Part shown: one piece after another, positions 1-7,017 of the stretch
Layout: each line of letters opens with the position of its first letter
How positions within the stretch are numbered: the stretch's first letter is position 1
NCBI GenBank assembly: GCA_964347915.1
Contig: CAYGAM010000048.1
Location: 1-16,493, forward strand
DNA: 16,493 nucleotides
Direction of reading: 5' to 3'
DNA from: CAYGAM01 sp964347915
Lineage (GTDB): Archaea; Thermoproteota; Nitrososphaeria; Nitrososphaerales; Nitrosopumilaceae
Notes under the pieces: model-generated
Told to the model about the DNA's origin: nothing
What the model saw: only the letters and a program-made list of their open reading frames with translations
The model's database searches: none
Made by a program: the position numbers and the translations under genes

Positions 1-10
1 AGTCCCCATT

Positions 11-397
11 TTGCGTTGTGTTTTGTGGAAAATTCCATTTCAAGACAATCAAGTGTGTTGTGCAGCAACTCAAATGCGCGGCTGCTGGGATACATATCGT
101 GTTCCTGCAAGCCTTTTTCGGGCCTTATTAATACAAGCAGGAATACTGCCACTTATAGATCTTTTGGACACCGGACATCTCATCACTTCAAAGCCAACTG
201 TCCCGAAAAGTACATTTTCATCTACTGTTATAGCATCAGAGAATCCGGCAGATCTGGGTAGATACAAACAAGATGGCAATTTCTATGCATACAAACTGAG
301 CAAGGGTGACAGGCTGGTGTATAAGATTAACCGCAAGGATCACATTATCTTGCTCTTTCGCGTATGCGACCACAAGTCAGTATACGGCAAAGACTAG
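11..397 (+). pseudogene. RelE-family toxin, C-terminal remnant
   Basis: The reading frame is open from position 11, but only the last 54 codons (about 233-397) look like a known protein. They match the C-terminal half of RelE/YoeB-type mRNA interferases: NPADLGRYKQDGNFYAY, then GDRLVYKI, then RVCDHKSVYGKD. Such toxins cleave ribosome-bound mRNA and normally run about 85-100 residues. Here the N-terminal helices are not recognisable in any frame, and no ATG lies just upstream of the conserved part. There is no antitoxin downstream. I read this as a truncated, probably inactive toxin, though an intact gene with a diverged N-terminus cannot be excluded. Confidence 0.45.
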
Positions 398-444
398 GCG
401 CAAATGTAATCTGCCTTTGATCCAAATTTATCACAATACGCTCT

Positions 445-723
445 ATGCATAATCATACCGTCCCGGCAATGTCTTATCCCGCAAGCAAAATTGGCGCCAT
501 CTGCTGGACGCAGCAAAGGGCAGCTTGGTGCAAGCTGCCAGAAGACCGTCACTACCGGCATTTTATGCGTGATGATGCCGCACTCAGCAGCGAGCAGTGT
601 GCGGATATGAAGACAGACAGCGCAGCCTGCAGAATCTGTTCGCGCGGCGCCGCCCGCTCGTCATTCTTTGAATCGCGTCAGATTTTACAATTCAGGACAT
701 ATCTTAAGAAAGGATGCGCATGA
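445..723 (+). CDS. possible small Cys-containing protein, unknown
   Basis: This is a 92-codon ORF with an alternative in-frame ATG at 469 (MSYPASKIG). I do not recognise it. The product is soluble with five cysteines, including WCK and a CRIC pair that could bind metal, and a central His/Arg segment (EDRHYRHFMRDD). An A/T-rich box at 424-430 lies a little closer to the first ATG than the roughly 26 bases seen for other genes here, and would suit a start at 469 with a short leader. The stop overlaps the next small ORF by four bases (ATGA). It may be a real small gene or chance in a gene-poor region. Confidence 0.3.
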   Translation: MHNHTVPAMSYPASKIGAICWTQQRAAWCKLPEDRHYRHFMRDDAALSSEQCADMKTDSAACRICSRGAARSSFFESRQILQFRTYLKKGCA

Positions 724-857
724 AAAATGCCGCAGCCGCAAGAAATCTTGCAATAACTCCGACATGCTGTCCGCCGTGCTTGGAGGGCATATGCCTGTGG
801 AACGCAGCTTTGGATTTGGCAGGCAGGATCCTGACTCTGCGATTTTTGTGCGCATGA
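720..857 (+). CDS. possible 45-residue Cys-rich small ORF
   Basis: A 45-codon ORF starts at the ATG inside an ATGA overlap with the preceding ORF and is preceded by an AAAGGA Shine-Dalgarno-like stretch at about 708-713. The product has a Cys cluster (TPTCCPPCLEGICLW) followed by a hydrophobic segment and a terminal LCA. No family is recognised. The overlap plus ribosome site is the main support. The length is short enough to be chance. Confidence 0.22.
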   Translation: MKNAAAARNLAITPTCCPPCLEGICLWNAALDLAGRILTLRFLCA

Positions 858-1197
858 TTAGGCCGCTTTCGGCGCCAGGCTGACTCTCTGGAAGATGCTA
901 TGATGTGATTAAGAATTGCTGCATTGCGAACCGTCCCTGCGGGCGTTTTGGCGACAATTCAAGGAGCTTTTGTTCAAGGCTGCAGAACAGGCTTGCTCAG
1001 CTGCGTGTTGGCGCGCGGCGCAGCGCTTTGCTGTGGGACGGCTGCAGGCAAAATCAGATGATGCAAAATGCCCGGCCCGCATTTGCGCCGTGTGGCAGGC
1101 AATTGCATGCTTTGCGTCAAAGCTCTGGGATTTTTCCGGCTCATGCTTTGCGTCATGACGCACAAGCCCAGGGAGCGCTCTGCATTCCGGCAAACGG

Positions 1198-1225
1198 CAG
1201 CCGCGCCTACAAGGCAAGCGGCTGC
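1198..1225 (-). terminator. inverted repeat at MqnD-like gene end
   Basis: A 7-base perfect inverted repeat (GCAGCCG at 1198-1204, CGGCTGC at 1219-1225) brackets the stop codon of the minus-strand gene with a 14-base loop. It may be a hairpin at the mRNA 3' end. It has no T-tract, so termination activity is uncertain. Confidence 0.25.
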
Positions 1226-2043
1226 GCAAACCGAAGATTGAAATCCGGCACAATGCCTGCCTTCTTTGCCATGCCAAACAGCGTCCTGATGGATTCTTCG
1301 CCGGCATCGGACATGTCGACAGTCTTTTCATTTACGTACATGCGAACAAACTTTGCAATAAGATCCTGGGACTTGCCCCTGCCGTAAGCCATGGCGTACT
1401 TTAGCGCGTCGTCAAAATGCTCCAGCCCGTATACTATGGAATCATGAAGGTATCTGTCAAATCTGCTGATGATGTCATCTCCGATGCTGCTTCGCATTGC
1501 GTTGATTCCGAGCGGAGTAGGCAGCCCTCCTGTCTTTTCGCTCCACCATTCGCCGAGATCCATCACTTTGAGATTCCCTTCCTGATTGTGGGAGAGCTGC
1601 GTCTCATGTATTACAAGTCCGGCGTCTGTCGTACCGTCCCTCACGGCTTTTGGTATGTCGCTAAACTTCATCTCTGTGTATTCAAAGCTGCCTAGAGCAA
1701 GCTGCAAAAGCAGAAATGCCGAAGTCATCTTTCCTGGAACGGCAATTTTGGATGCTTGCAGTTCGCTTGCCGTAAGCTCTGTTCTTGCAGTTACAATGGG
1801 GCCGTATCCCAGCCCAAAACTTCCTCCGCTGCGCAGTATCGCATACGCCGGAGCATAAGCGCACGCATGAACCGAGACTGCTGTTACGTCAAGCTGCGGA
1901 CTGCAGGCCATGTGGTTGAGCGACTCGATATCCTGCACTTTATGCTCTATCTCAAAGCCTGCATCAGGAATATGTCCTGAAAGCATGCCGTAAAACATGA
2001 ATGCATCGTCAGCGTCCGGCGTATGGCCTACCGTTATCTTCAC
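1207..2043 (-). CDS. mqnD: MqnD-like menaquinone biosynthesis enzyme
   Basis: This 278-residue protein of the MqnA/MqnD (periplasmic-binding-protein-fold) family likely converts cyclic dehypoxanthinyl futalosine to 1,4-dihydroxy-6-naphthoate in the futalosine route to menaquinone. Family signatures seen are: GHTPDADDAFMFYG (residues 6-19), GLGYGPIV (77-84), KIAVPGKMTSAFLLL (99-113), IHE with the expected catalytic His146, DLGEWW (162-167), and GLPTPLG (173-179). Length matches the family. I chose the GTG at 2043 because homology begins there (VKITVGHTP) and a TATA-like box lies 26 bases upstream. The frame stays open to 2328, but that extension overlaps the divergent SIS gene and looks noncoding. 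Assignment to MqnD rather than a related solute-binding protein is likely but not certain. Confidence 0.8.
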   Translation of the reverse strand: MKITVGHTPDADDAFMFYGMLSGHIPDAGFEIEHKVQDIESLNHMACSPQLDVTAVSVHACAYAPAYAILRSGGSFGLGYGPIVTARTELTASELQASKIAVPGKMTSAFLLLQLALGSFEYTEMKFSDIPKAVRDGTTDAGLVIHETQLSHNQEGNLKVMDLGEWWSEKTGGLPTPLGINAMRSSIGDDIISRFDRYLHDSIVYGLEHFDDALKYAMAYGRGKSQDLIAKFVRMYVNEKTVDMSDAGEESIRTLFGMAKKAGIVPDFNLRFAQPLAL

Positions 2044-2065
2044 ACGACTTGTCCATAGCAAAGGT

Positions 2066-2073
2066 AATAAAAA
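2066..2073 (-). promoter_or_regulatory. TATA box for mqnD-like gene
   Basis: Read on the minus strand this is TTTTATTA. Its centre lies about 26 bases upstream of the GTG at 2043, which implies a leaderless transcript, as for several other genes in the window. Confidence 0.5.
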
Positions 2074-2129
2074 CCAAATTTGCTGAAAATACTGGTAGCA
2101 GATATGACGTACGGGATTCGGTGCCGCGC

Positions 2130-3029
2130 ATGAGCATGAATGCCATGAAGCAGGATATTTTCTCGCAGGCAGAGTGCCTTGACGAGTTTGTTCCGCAAAA
2201 GATGCTGCCGGAGAGCCGGCAGCGCAGCGCCATATTTTGCGGCAACGGCGATTCTCTCGCAGCTGCAATGCTTGCCGAGGCGCATTCTGATCTGCGGACT
2301 CATGCGGCCGACCCGCTTGACCTGGCAAAGAACAGATCGATCCTTAAAGGAAGGGACCTGTACCTGATATCGATATCTGGACAAACCGTATCCAACATCC
2401 GGGCAGCGGAGCTTGCTGATCGATCTGCTGCGATAACCTCTTATCCGCAAAGCAGGCTGGCCCATGCATGCAAAAGCGTCATACAACTGCAGTTTCCAAA
2501 TTCTGACATCAAGTCTGCAGGCACTGTAAGCTTCTTGGACAGCGCGCTCTGCTGCGTGTCAATGGTGCGGCAGGTTCAGATCAAGGAAGCGGCAAAAATC
2601 TTTGAGAGCGCGCAAGCCCAGTCAAGCACGGCATCCTATCAAAACCGGCTGTTTATCCTGGGCAACCTGCATACGTATCCTCTGGCAATGTACGCCGCAG
2701 CCAAGATGTATGAAGTTCTCGGACGCGGCGCGTCGTACCAGCGAATAGAGCAGTTCTCGCACATGGAACTCTTCTCTGTCCGCCCAGGCGATACTGTAGC
2801 AATCTTTGAGCCGCCAAACCGGTACAACCAAAGACTGGCAGCAGAGCTTGAGTCAATGGATGTGGGCGTAGTGCAGCCTGTTCCTCCGCTGCAGGACCAC
2901 ATATCGAACCTTCTTTTTTACACATTCTTCTCGCAGCTGGTGCCACTGAATCTTGCCGGAGATCAAAGAGACTGCTACTTTCTTGCCGCGCACGATCTTT
3001 TGCGGGCGAGCAATGACATGATATACTAA
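2130..3029 (+). CDS. SIS-domain sugar-phosphate isomerase-like protein
   Basis: This 299-residue protein has two SIS (sugar isomerase) half-domains, like the isomerase part of GlmS or AgaS-type proteins that bind and isomerise aldo/keto sugar phosphates. The first contains the loop CGNGDS (residues 37-42), then SISGQT (81-86) as the phosphate-binding Ser/Thr loop. The second begins near FILGNLHTYPLA (175-186) and includes the helix EQFSHMELFSV, comparable to the His/Glu-bearing helix of GlmS isomerases. No glutaminase domain is present. The ATG at 2130 is preferred; GTG at 2121 is also possible. The gene is divergent from the MqnD-like gene, with 86 bases between starts. The substrate cannot be deduced. 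Confidence 0.75.
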   Translation: MSMNAMKQDIFSQAECLDEFVPQKMLPESRQRSAIFCGNGDSLAAAMLAEAHSDLRTHAADPLDLAKNRSILKGRDLYLISISGQTVSNIRAAELADRSAAITSYPQSRLAHACKSVIQLQFPNSDIKSAGTVSFLDSALCCVSMVRQVQIKEAAKIFESAQAQSSTASYQNRLFILGNLHTYPLAMYAAAKMYEVLGRGASYQRIEQFSHMELFSVRPGDTVAIFEPPNRYNQRLAAELESMDVGVVQPVPPLQDHISNLLFYTFFSQLVPLNLAGDQRDCYFLAAHDLLRASNDMIY

Positions 3030-3240
3030 AACTGTTGCAGTCTGCGCGCGGCGCAAATGCTAGTCTGCGGCAATGCAGTACGACGCAATTTGCATTTGCA
3101 GAAGCGTCAATAGCGGCATATCACTGAGCGGCATTTGCATCTGGAAGCGCCGGCAGCCAAGCTGCATTAGCATCGGCGAACAATGCCGGCGGCATGCACA
3201 AGCGAAGAGAGACTGCGTGCAGATCTTTGCAGAAAATCTT

Positions 3241-3501
3241 TCAAGATGCCTGGGTTGCAGGAACAACACGCGGCGTCTTGTAATTTCCAATGTCAAATCC
3301 GTCCTGGCGCAGATATTTGAGGACAAGCTTGTACACCAACTCGTCGTGCTCTGCCGCAATCAGTATGTCCTGCCATGCTGCCTGGCCGTTCTCGCGTATT
3401 TTCGCCTGCATCTTTGCGCTGACGCCTCGTGCAATTGTCCTGCACTCGTCAAATGTCTTGCCGTTCCTGTATGCTCTGGTTCTGGAATCACACTTTTCCA
3501 T
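3241..3501 (-). CDS. small hypothetical protein overlapping PIN-like gene
   Basis: An 86-residue, mostly helical, charged protein of unrecognised family (for example ARGVSAKMQAKIRENGQAAW and ILIAAEHDELVYKLVLKYL). Its ATG at 3501 lies inside the end of the upstream PIN-like gene, overlapping it by 14 bases in another frame, so translation is probably coupled. The composition is more GC-rich than the PIN-like gene. A position directly behind a PIN-fold protein suggests a partner or antitoxin, but it does not resemble DUF433 or other antitoxin families I know. The function is unknown. Confidence 0.55.
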   Translation of the reverse strand: MEKCDSRTRAYRNGKTFDECRTIARGVSAKMQAKIRENGQAAWQDILIAAEHDELVYKLVLKYLRQDGFDIGNYKTPRVVPATQAS

Positions 3502-4060
3502 TGGGCTCGCCCTGCACCTCGTTTATTTTTGGGAGTATTATTTTTTCAAATACTTCCTGTTTTGTTATTGCAATGTATCTTATGCCATTGCTGCTACATT
3601 TTTTGATCATTTTCTTATTTTTTGTGATTATCGTTATGCTGTTTTTTTTGGCGTACTCTATTATGGATTCTGTCTTTGTTTTTAATTCTCTGACACGCTC
3701 TACGTTGTACTTCTTTTCTTGCAACATCGTCCCATAATTGTCAACATTTTCGTCTACAAGAATTCGGTTTTCCGGCCGCGCCTCTGGTGCTTTTGGCAGT
3801 ATTATTTCTTCAAATACCTCTTGATCTGTTATTGCAATACAGCCTATGTTGCTGAGGCCACAGCCTTTGACCATTTCCTGATCATCTGTAATTATCATCA
3901 TCTCATTTTTCTTGGCGTATGTCATAGCATTAAAGTCTGCAGCCATTTTTGAATCATCTCTCTTTAAAATTTTGACACGTTCTACGTCATAACCCAATTC
4001 TTGTAGCTTCTTTCCAAATCCGTCTACGTTTTCATCCACAAGGATTCGCTTTCGTGCCAT
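3488..4060 (-). CDS. tandem-duplicated PIN-like (DUF5615/Mut7-C type) protein
   Basis: This 190-residue protein is built of two copies of one PIN-like domain: residues about 5-90 and 99-178. Each begins with RILVDENVD and ends with QEVFE-IILPK. The fold family (DUF5615, Mut7-C, VapC-like) comprises metal-dependent ribonucleases, often toxins. Copy 1 keeps acidic residues at D9/E10 and TDD (58-60). Copy 2 keeps D103/E104 but has TKN (146-148) in place of TDD, so its active site looks lost. The ATG at 4060 is chosen because the repeat begins there and a TATA-like box sits 26 bases upstream; the 68 extra upstream codons look noncoding. It overlaps the 86-residue gene downstream. The gene is AT-rich relative to the core genes, which suggests transfer. 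Toxin activity is inferred only. Confidence 0.7.
   Translation of the reverse strand: MARKRILVDENVDGFGKKLQELGYDVERVKILKRDDSKMAADFNAMTYAKKNEMMIITDDQEMVKGCGLSNIGCIAITDQEVFEEIILPKAPEARPENRILVDENVDNYGTMLQEKKYNVERVRELKTKTESIIEYAKKNSITIITKNKKMIKKCSSNGIRYIAITKQEVFEKIILPKINEVQGEPNGKV
3494..4051 (-). repeat. internal direct duplication in PIN-like gene
   Basis: Two roughly 270-base segments (about 3785-4051 and 3494-3767) encode the two PIN-like copies. They remain alignable at the DNA level, for example around the DENVD codons, with many synonymous changes, so the duplication is not recent. Confidence 0.6.
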
Positions 4061-4083
4061 ACTGTGTTGTATGTCGCATTGTG

Positions 4084-4091
4084 TTAAAAAT
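4084..4091 (-). promoter_or_regulatory. TATA box for PIN-like gene
   Basis: Read on the minus strand this is ATTTTTAA. It is centred about 26-27 bases before the ATG at 4060, which supports that start and a leaderless mRNA. Confidence 0.5.
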
Positions 4092-4329
4092 CTACCCCGG
4101 CGCTCTGCTGTGCGAAGCATGCCAAAGTTCATGCGCAGACAAAAGCAAGGCGCATTAAAGAGCATCCCAAATGCTACCTGACGGCAAGACAGAGACGATT
4201 GCCTGCGTGCAATCTGGTTTGGATAGGAATATGAAATCTGTTTCATAACTGTGGTCATAGGCACAACGATCTTGTTGTTTTTTACACATTCGGACAGGAT
4301 TATGAAACAAACTAGGATTGTAGCGAGAC

Positions 4330-4339
4330 TTAAAATATT
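4330..4339 (+). promoter_or_regulatory. TATA box for three-ORF AT-rich unit
   Basis: TTAAAATATT is centred about 26 bases before the GTG at 4360. This favours the GTG as the transcript and translation start over the downstream ATGs at 4372 and 4390. Confidence 0.5.
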
Positions 4340-4359
4340 GAATATGCAAATAATATGTT

Positions 4360-4659
4360 GTGAGTAAATCGATGCTATCTGACAACCAAATGAAGGTTCA
4401 GGAATTGACTATGGGAAGATCAATATTGAGCGCATCTGCAAGCACAGATGCTGCTCCAATTCCAATCACCGTTTCGTTAGATTTTCCGCTGGAGCTCCAT
4501 TCAAAATCTTCTCAGCCGATAACGGTTGTTAACGATTCAATAAAAGTAAAAGAATATCTAATGGAAGAAAACAAACCATATGCATTCCGATACAAAAGTA
4601 AAGATTATGTTATGACAAAGACAGACAACAAAATTAGTCTGTACGAGCTGAGAGATTAA
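4360..4659 (+). CDS. hypothetical protein, AT-rich unit ORF 1
   Basis: A 99-residue protein of unrecognised family. The N-terminal part is Ser/Thr-rich. The C-terminal part (residues about 60-99) reads like a small beta-rich domain (YAFRYKSKDYVMTKTDNKIS). The GTG start at 4360 is chosen from the TATA spacing; ATGs at 4372 and 4390 are alternatives. Codon use is strongly A/T-biased compared with flanking core genes. The TAA stop is immediately followed, in the same frame, by the next ORF, so the two could once have been one gene or form a readthrough pair. Confidence 0.55.
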   Translation: MSKSMLSDNQMKVQELTMGRSILSASASTDAAPIPITVSLDFPLELHSKSSQPITVVNDSIKVKEYLMEENKPYAFRYKSKDYVMTKTDNKISLYELRD

Positions 4660-4878
4660 TTGTTTGACGATCTTCCTTTTCCTTTCAAATTTTCTGGCAA
4701 AATAAAATACGAACACTCAAGTAAAAAAATGCGCCATATTTTTGATATCCGAAATAATGAATTTGAAATATGCAAGCCTAAACACATTTCAACCAAAAAG
4801 CATTGGCACAGTGAGAAAAAAACCTGGCTGATACATTACCGAGATCATGAAGAGCCGGACATAAGATTGCTGGAATAA
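4660..4878 (+). CDS. hypothetical protein, AT-rich unit ORF 2
   Basis: A 72-codon ORF in the same frame as ORF 1, directly after its stop. The first codon is TTG. The only internal ATG (4729) would leave about 49 residues. The product is basic and aromatic (KKHWHSEKKTWLIHYRDHEE), with no recognised family. It ends one base before the ATG of ORF 3, a spacing typical of an operon. A TTG start, reinitiation after the TAA, or an inactivated 3' half of a longer ORF 1 are all possible. Confidence 0.5.
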   Translation: MFDDLPFPFKFSGKIKYEHSSKKMRHIFDIRNNEFEICKPKHISTKKHWHSEKKTWLIHYRDHEEPDIRLLE

Positions 4879-4879
4879 A

Positions 4880-5344
4880 ATGACAGAAGAGCACATTGAA
4901 TATCACACAATAAGAGACGATTTCTCATCTTATGGTGTGGAAAATGGTCCGATTCTTAAAGTGAAGCTGTCCGTGGTTGATGTCATAAATCTAATCGGCG
5001 AAAATGATAAAGAAAAAAGAAATGTAGTAACAAAACTCTATGTGCATGTTATAACAACTTCAGATTTAGAACGACATGACATAAAATATGAACAGGGCGC
5101 TGCAACGGAAAAAAATCAAGTGAAAGAATTGAAATTTACATCTGTTAACAAAGTCATCAACATCTATGAAACAGCGAAATTTTTTATTTTCGCAGACATA
5201 AAAGTTGACAAAATATTTCTTACCGACAAGGTGGATATTGCAAACAATTCTTTGCTACGTCACTACTTCACACAAGAAGTCAATATTATTGCAAAATCGA
5301 ATTTTATCAATACTTTAAATATGGACGCGCGCGCCATTAGCTGA
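4880..5344 (+). CDS. hypothetical protein, AT-rich unit ORF 3
   Basis: A 154-residue, AT-rich ORF with an ATG one base after the previous stop. No family is recognised. The sequence alternates hydrophobic and charged residues, which suggests a beta-rich soluble domain (LKVKLSVVDVINLI, KLYVHVITTSDLE, FFIFADIKVDKIFL). There is no signal peptide or membrane segment. The last dozen codons become GC-rich (MDARAIS), marking the edge of the AT-rich block. It is probably co-transcribed with the two ORFs before it. Confidence 0.6.
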   Translation: MTEEHIEYHTIRDDFSSYGVENGPILKVKLSVVDVINLIGENDKEKRNVVTKLYVHVITTSDLERHDIKYEQGAATEKNQVKELKFTSVNKVINIYETAKFFIFADIKVDKIFLTDKVDIANNSLLRHYFTQEVNIIAKSNFINTLNMDARAIS

Positions 5345-5711
5345 CAACCTGCCATGCCTCTCAGCCAATGACTATACGAATTGCCTCTATCCTCAGAGAT
5401 TTGAAGCATGATGTCCGGCATCAGTCCTGAATAGTGCTTTTGAATCGTACTGCACGATCGCTTCTTTTGCCGTTGCATAATGTAGAGTTTGCCTGCTCAT
5501 TTTGGCTTGCGATTTTGCAGCATATGCCTGCTGAATGTAGCCCAGGCGCGCTGGATGTTTTGACTCTGCAGACGCATGACTTGGCACTAGCCATGCGGGA
5601 CTCTTGGTGCAGATGCTGCGGCAGGCGGTGCTTGAGCCCAAAAACGGCCGCTGCATGATTGCGTGACCATTCAGGTTCGCTATATATTTGCAAAAAATCT
5701 GACTGTACTGC
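5345..5711. other. gene-free stretch before methyltransferase
   Basis: About 370 bases have no credible gene on either strand. The open frames overlapping it are antisense shadows extending from the methyltransferase. The last 35 bases contain the methyltransferase promoter. Confidence 0.5.
5681..5688 (+). promoter_or_regulatory. TATA box for O-methyltransferase
   Basis: TATATATT is centred about 27 bases upstream of the ATG at 5712 and is followed by an A-rich stretch. This is the best-formed TATA box in the window and predicts a leaderless transcript. Confidence 0.6.
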
Positions 5712-6305
5712 ATGAAGAAAGAGACTCGCGCGGTGCTTGATCGCCTTGCCCAGGAATCGCTGCGCGAAAAGAGGCATGAGGAGAATATTCCTTTAGAGAA
5801 GAGAATGCTTGCAATAACTGAAGATACCGGCATGCTGCTTAATGTCATGGCGAGGTCGGCCCAGGCCCGCTCCATTTTGGAGGTAGGCACATCCGTAGGA
5901 TATTCGACCATCTGGCTGGCCGAAGCGGCGTCCTGGACTGGAGGCCGCGTTACCACGATAGAGCAGAACCATGACAAGATACGCAGGGCCAAAGAAAACC
6001 TTACCCAGGCCGGCATCACCAACACAACTATTCTGCACGGCAATGCTCTGGAAGTTCTTGCAGGACTGCCGGGCAAGTTTGACTTTGCCCTGATTGATGC
6101 AGACAAGGAGAACATCGTGCCGTACTTTGATGCGATTGCAGGAATGCTGAGCCGGGGAGGCATAATCGCAATAGACAACATGCTGTATCCGGAAAAGTAT
6201 CGCGCACTAATGGCCAAGGCAGCTGCGCACATACGCGCAAAAAGCGGCATGAGAACCGTTACCATACCAATAGGAAACGGCCTTGAAGTTTCGCACAAGG
6301 ATTAG
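5712..6305 (+). CDS. SAM-dependent O-methyltransferase (COG4122 type)
   Basis: This 197-residue class I methyltransferase belongs to the catechol/caffeoyl-CoA O-methyltransferase-like family, soluble and cation-dependent. SAM-binding motif I is ILEVGTSVGYST (residues 55-66). The acidic ribose-binding residue is E84 (TTIEQN). The metal ligands are expected at D129 (LIDADK) and D155/N156 (IAIDNM). The length is typical. The ATG at 5712 is fixed by the TATA box. The methyl acceptor cannot be deduced. It lies upstream of the dCMP deaminase in the same direction, but about 185 bases and a separate promoter intervene, so it is probably an independent unit. Confidence 0.88.
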   Translation: MKKETRAVLDRLAQESLREKRHEENIPLEKRMLAITEDTGMLLNVMARSAQARSILEVGTSVGYSTIWLAEAASWTGGRVTTIEQNHDKIRRAKENLTQAGITNTTILHGNALEVLAGLPGKFDFALIDADKENIVPYFDAIAGMLSRGGIIAIDNMLYPEKYRALMAKAAAHIRAKSGMRTVTIPIGNGLEVSHKD

Positions 6306-6461
6306 CCCAAGTCCGGCATACATGCGCATAATGCCGCAGGCAGTTCGCCAATGAGTGCCGGACACGGCGCGAGCCTGTCCGGAACACACGCTCGCGTCCG
6401 GGCTTAATTTGCGGCCAGGCCGGCGTACAGCGGACGCGCCGCATCAGCCATGCCCTAAACT

Positions 6462-6467
6462 CATATA
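6462..6467 (+). promoter_or_regulatory. TATA box for dCMP deaminase-polB unit
   Basis: CATATA is centred about 26 bases before the GTG at 6490. It supports that GTG rather than the upstream open frame beginning at 6355. Confidence 0.45.
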
Positions 6468-6489
6468 CGCTGTAATTTATCGTGCTATT

Positions 6490-7017
6490 GTGAATGAAAA
6501 ATTTGAGCGCCCCTCCTGGGACGAATACTTTATGCTCCAGGCCGAACTTGCAAAGATGCGCTCAAACTGCATGGTAAAAAAAGTGGGAGCGGTAATAGTG
6601 CGGGGAAACAGGCAGATTGCAATGGGATACAATGGGACGCCTCCGGGCGTCAAAAACTGCTACGAAGGCGGATGCGAACGGTGCATGGACCGCATGGCCG
6701 GCAGAATACAGTCGGGCGAAGGGCTGTCTAGATGCCTCTGCAACCACGCAGAATCAAACGCCATACTGCACTGCGCGATTCTAGGAATAGAGGCCGGCGT
6801 GCGGGACGCCACGCTGTACTCTACAATGATACCGTGCAGAGAGTGCACGAAGATGGCGGTAACTATAGGAATTAGAAGATTTGTCTTTATTGGCAAGTAC
6901 GCAGAAGACGACATGGGGCTGGCGCGTGAAACGGGAGTAGAAATGGTAAGGCTGGACAAGAATTCCGTGCTGTCATGGGCTAAAAAGCTGCTGCATGGAG
7001 ACGATATAATCAGTTGA
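6490..7017 (+). CDS. dCMP deaminase (ComEB-like)
   Basis: This 175-residue zinc-dependent cytidine/deoxycytidylate deaminase family protein likely converts dCMP to dUMP for dTTP synthesis. The catalytic zinc site is H86-A-E88 with P115-C-x-x-C119. An extra Cys cluster (NCYEGGCERC, residues 56-65) lies before it, as in dCMP deaminases, where it adds a structural metal site. The N-terminus RPSWDEYFM is typical of the family. I chose GTG 6490 from the family's usual start and the TATA spacing. Its TGA overlaps the putative TTG start of DNA polymerase B (TTGA), so the two are likely co-transcribed and translationally coupled, linking nucleotide supply with replication. Confidence 0.87.
   Translation: MNEKFERPSWDEYFMLQAELAKMRSNCMVKKVGAVIVRGNRQIAMGYNGTPPGVKNCYEGGCERCMDRMAGRIQSGEGLSRCLCNHAESNAILHCAILGIEAGVRDATLYSTMIPCRECTKMAVTIGIRRFVFIGKYAEDDMGLARETGVEMVRLDKNSVLSWAKKLLHGDDIIS

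Larger units (their letters stand above)
398..1206. other. gene-poor stretch
   Basis: About 800 bases lie between the toxin remnant and the stop of the MqnD-like gene. The only candidates here are two small ORFs at 445-723 and 720-857, listed separately with low confidence. From 858 to 1206 I see no convincing gene on either strand. Open frames there lack recognisable motifs and are Cys/Ala/Arg-rich, as expected from noncoding GC-rich DNA. Confidence 0.5.

Noticed and set aside
2044..2328. N-terminal extension of the MqnD-like frame
   Set aside because: It overlaps the start of the divergent SIS gene, lacks similarity to the family and would bypass the TATA-supported GTG at 2043.
4061..4264. 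N-terminal extension of the PIN-like frame
   Set aside because: Its Cys/Arg-rich sequence differs from the domain repeats, and a TATA box sits within it at the right distance from the ATG at 4060.
5393..6298. Long minus-strand open frame of 301 codons
   Set aside because: It is antisense to the clearly recognised O-methyltransferase, has no family motif and reads as a shadow of GC-biased codons.
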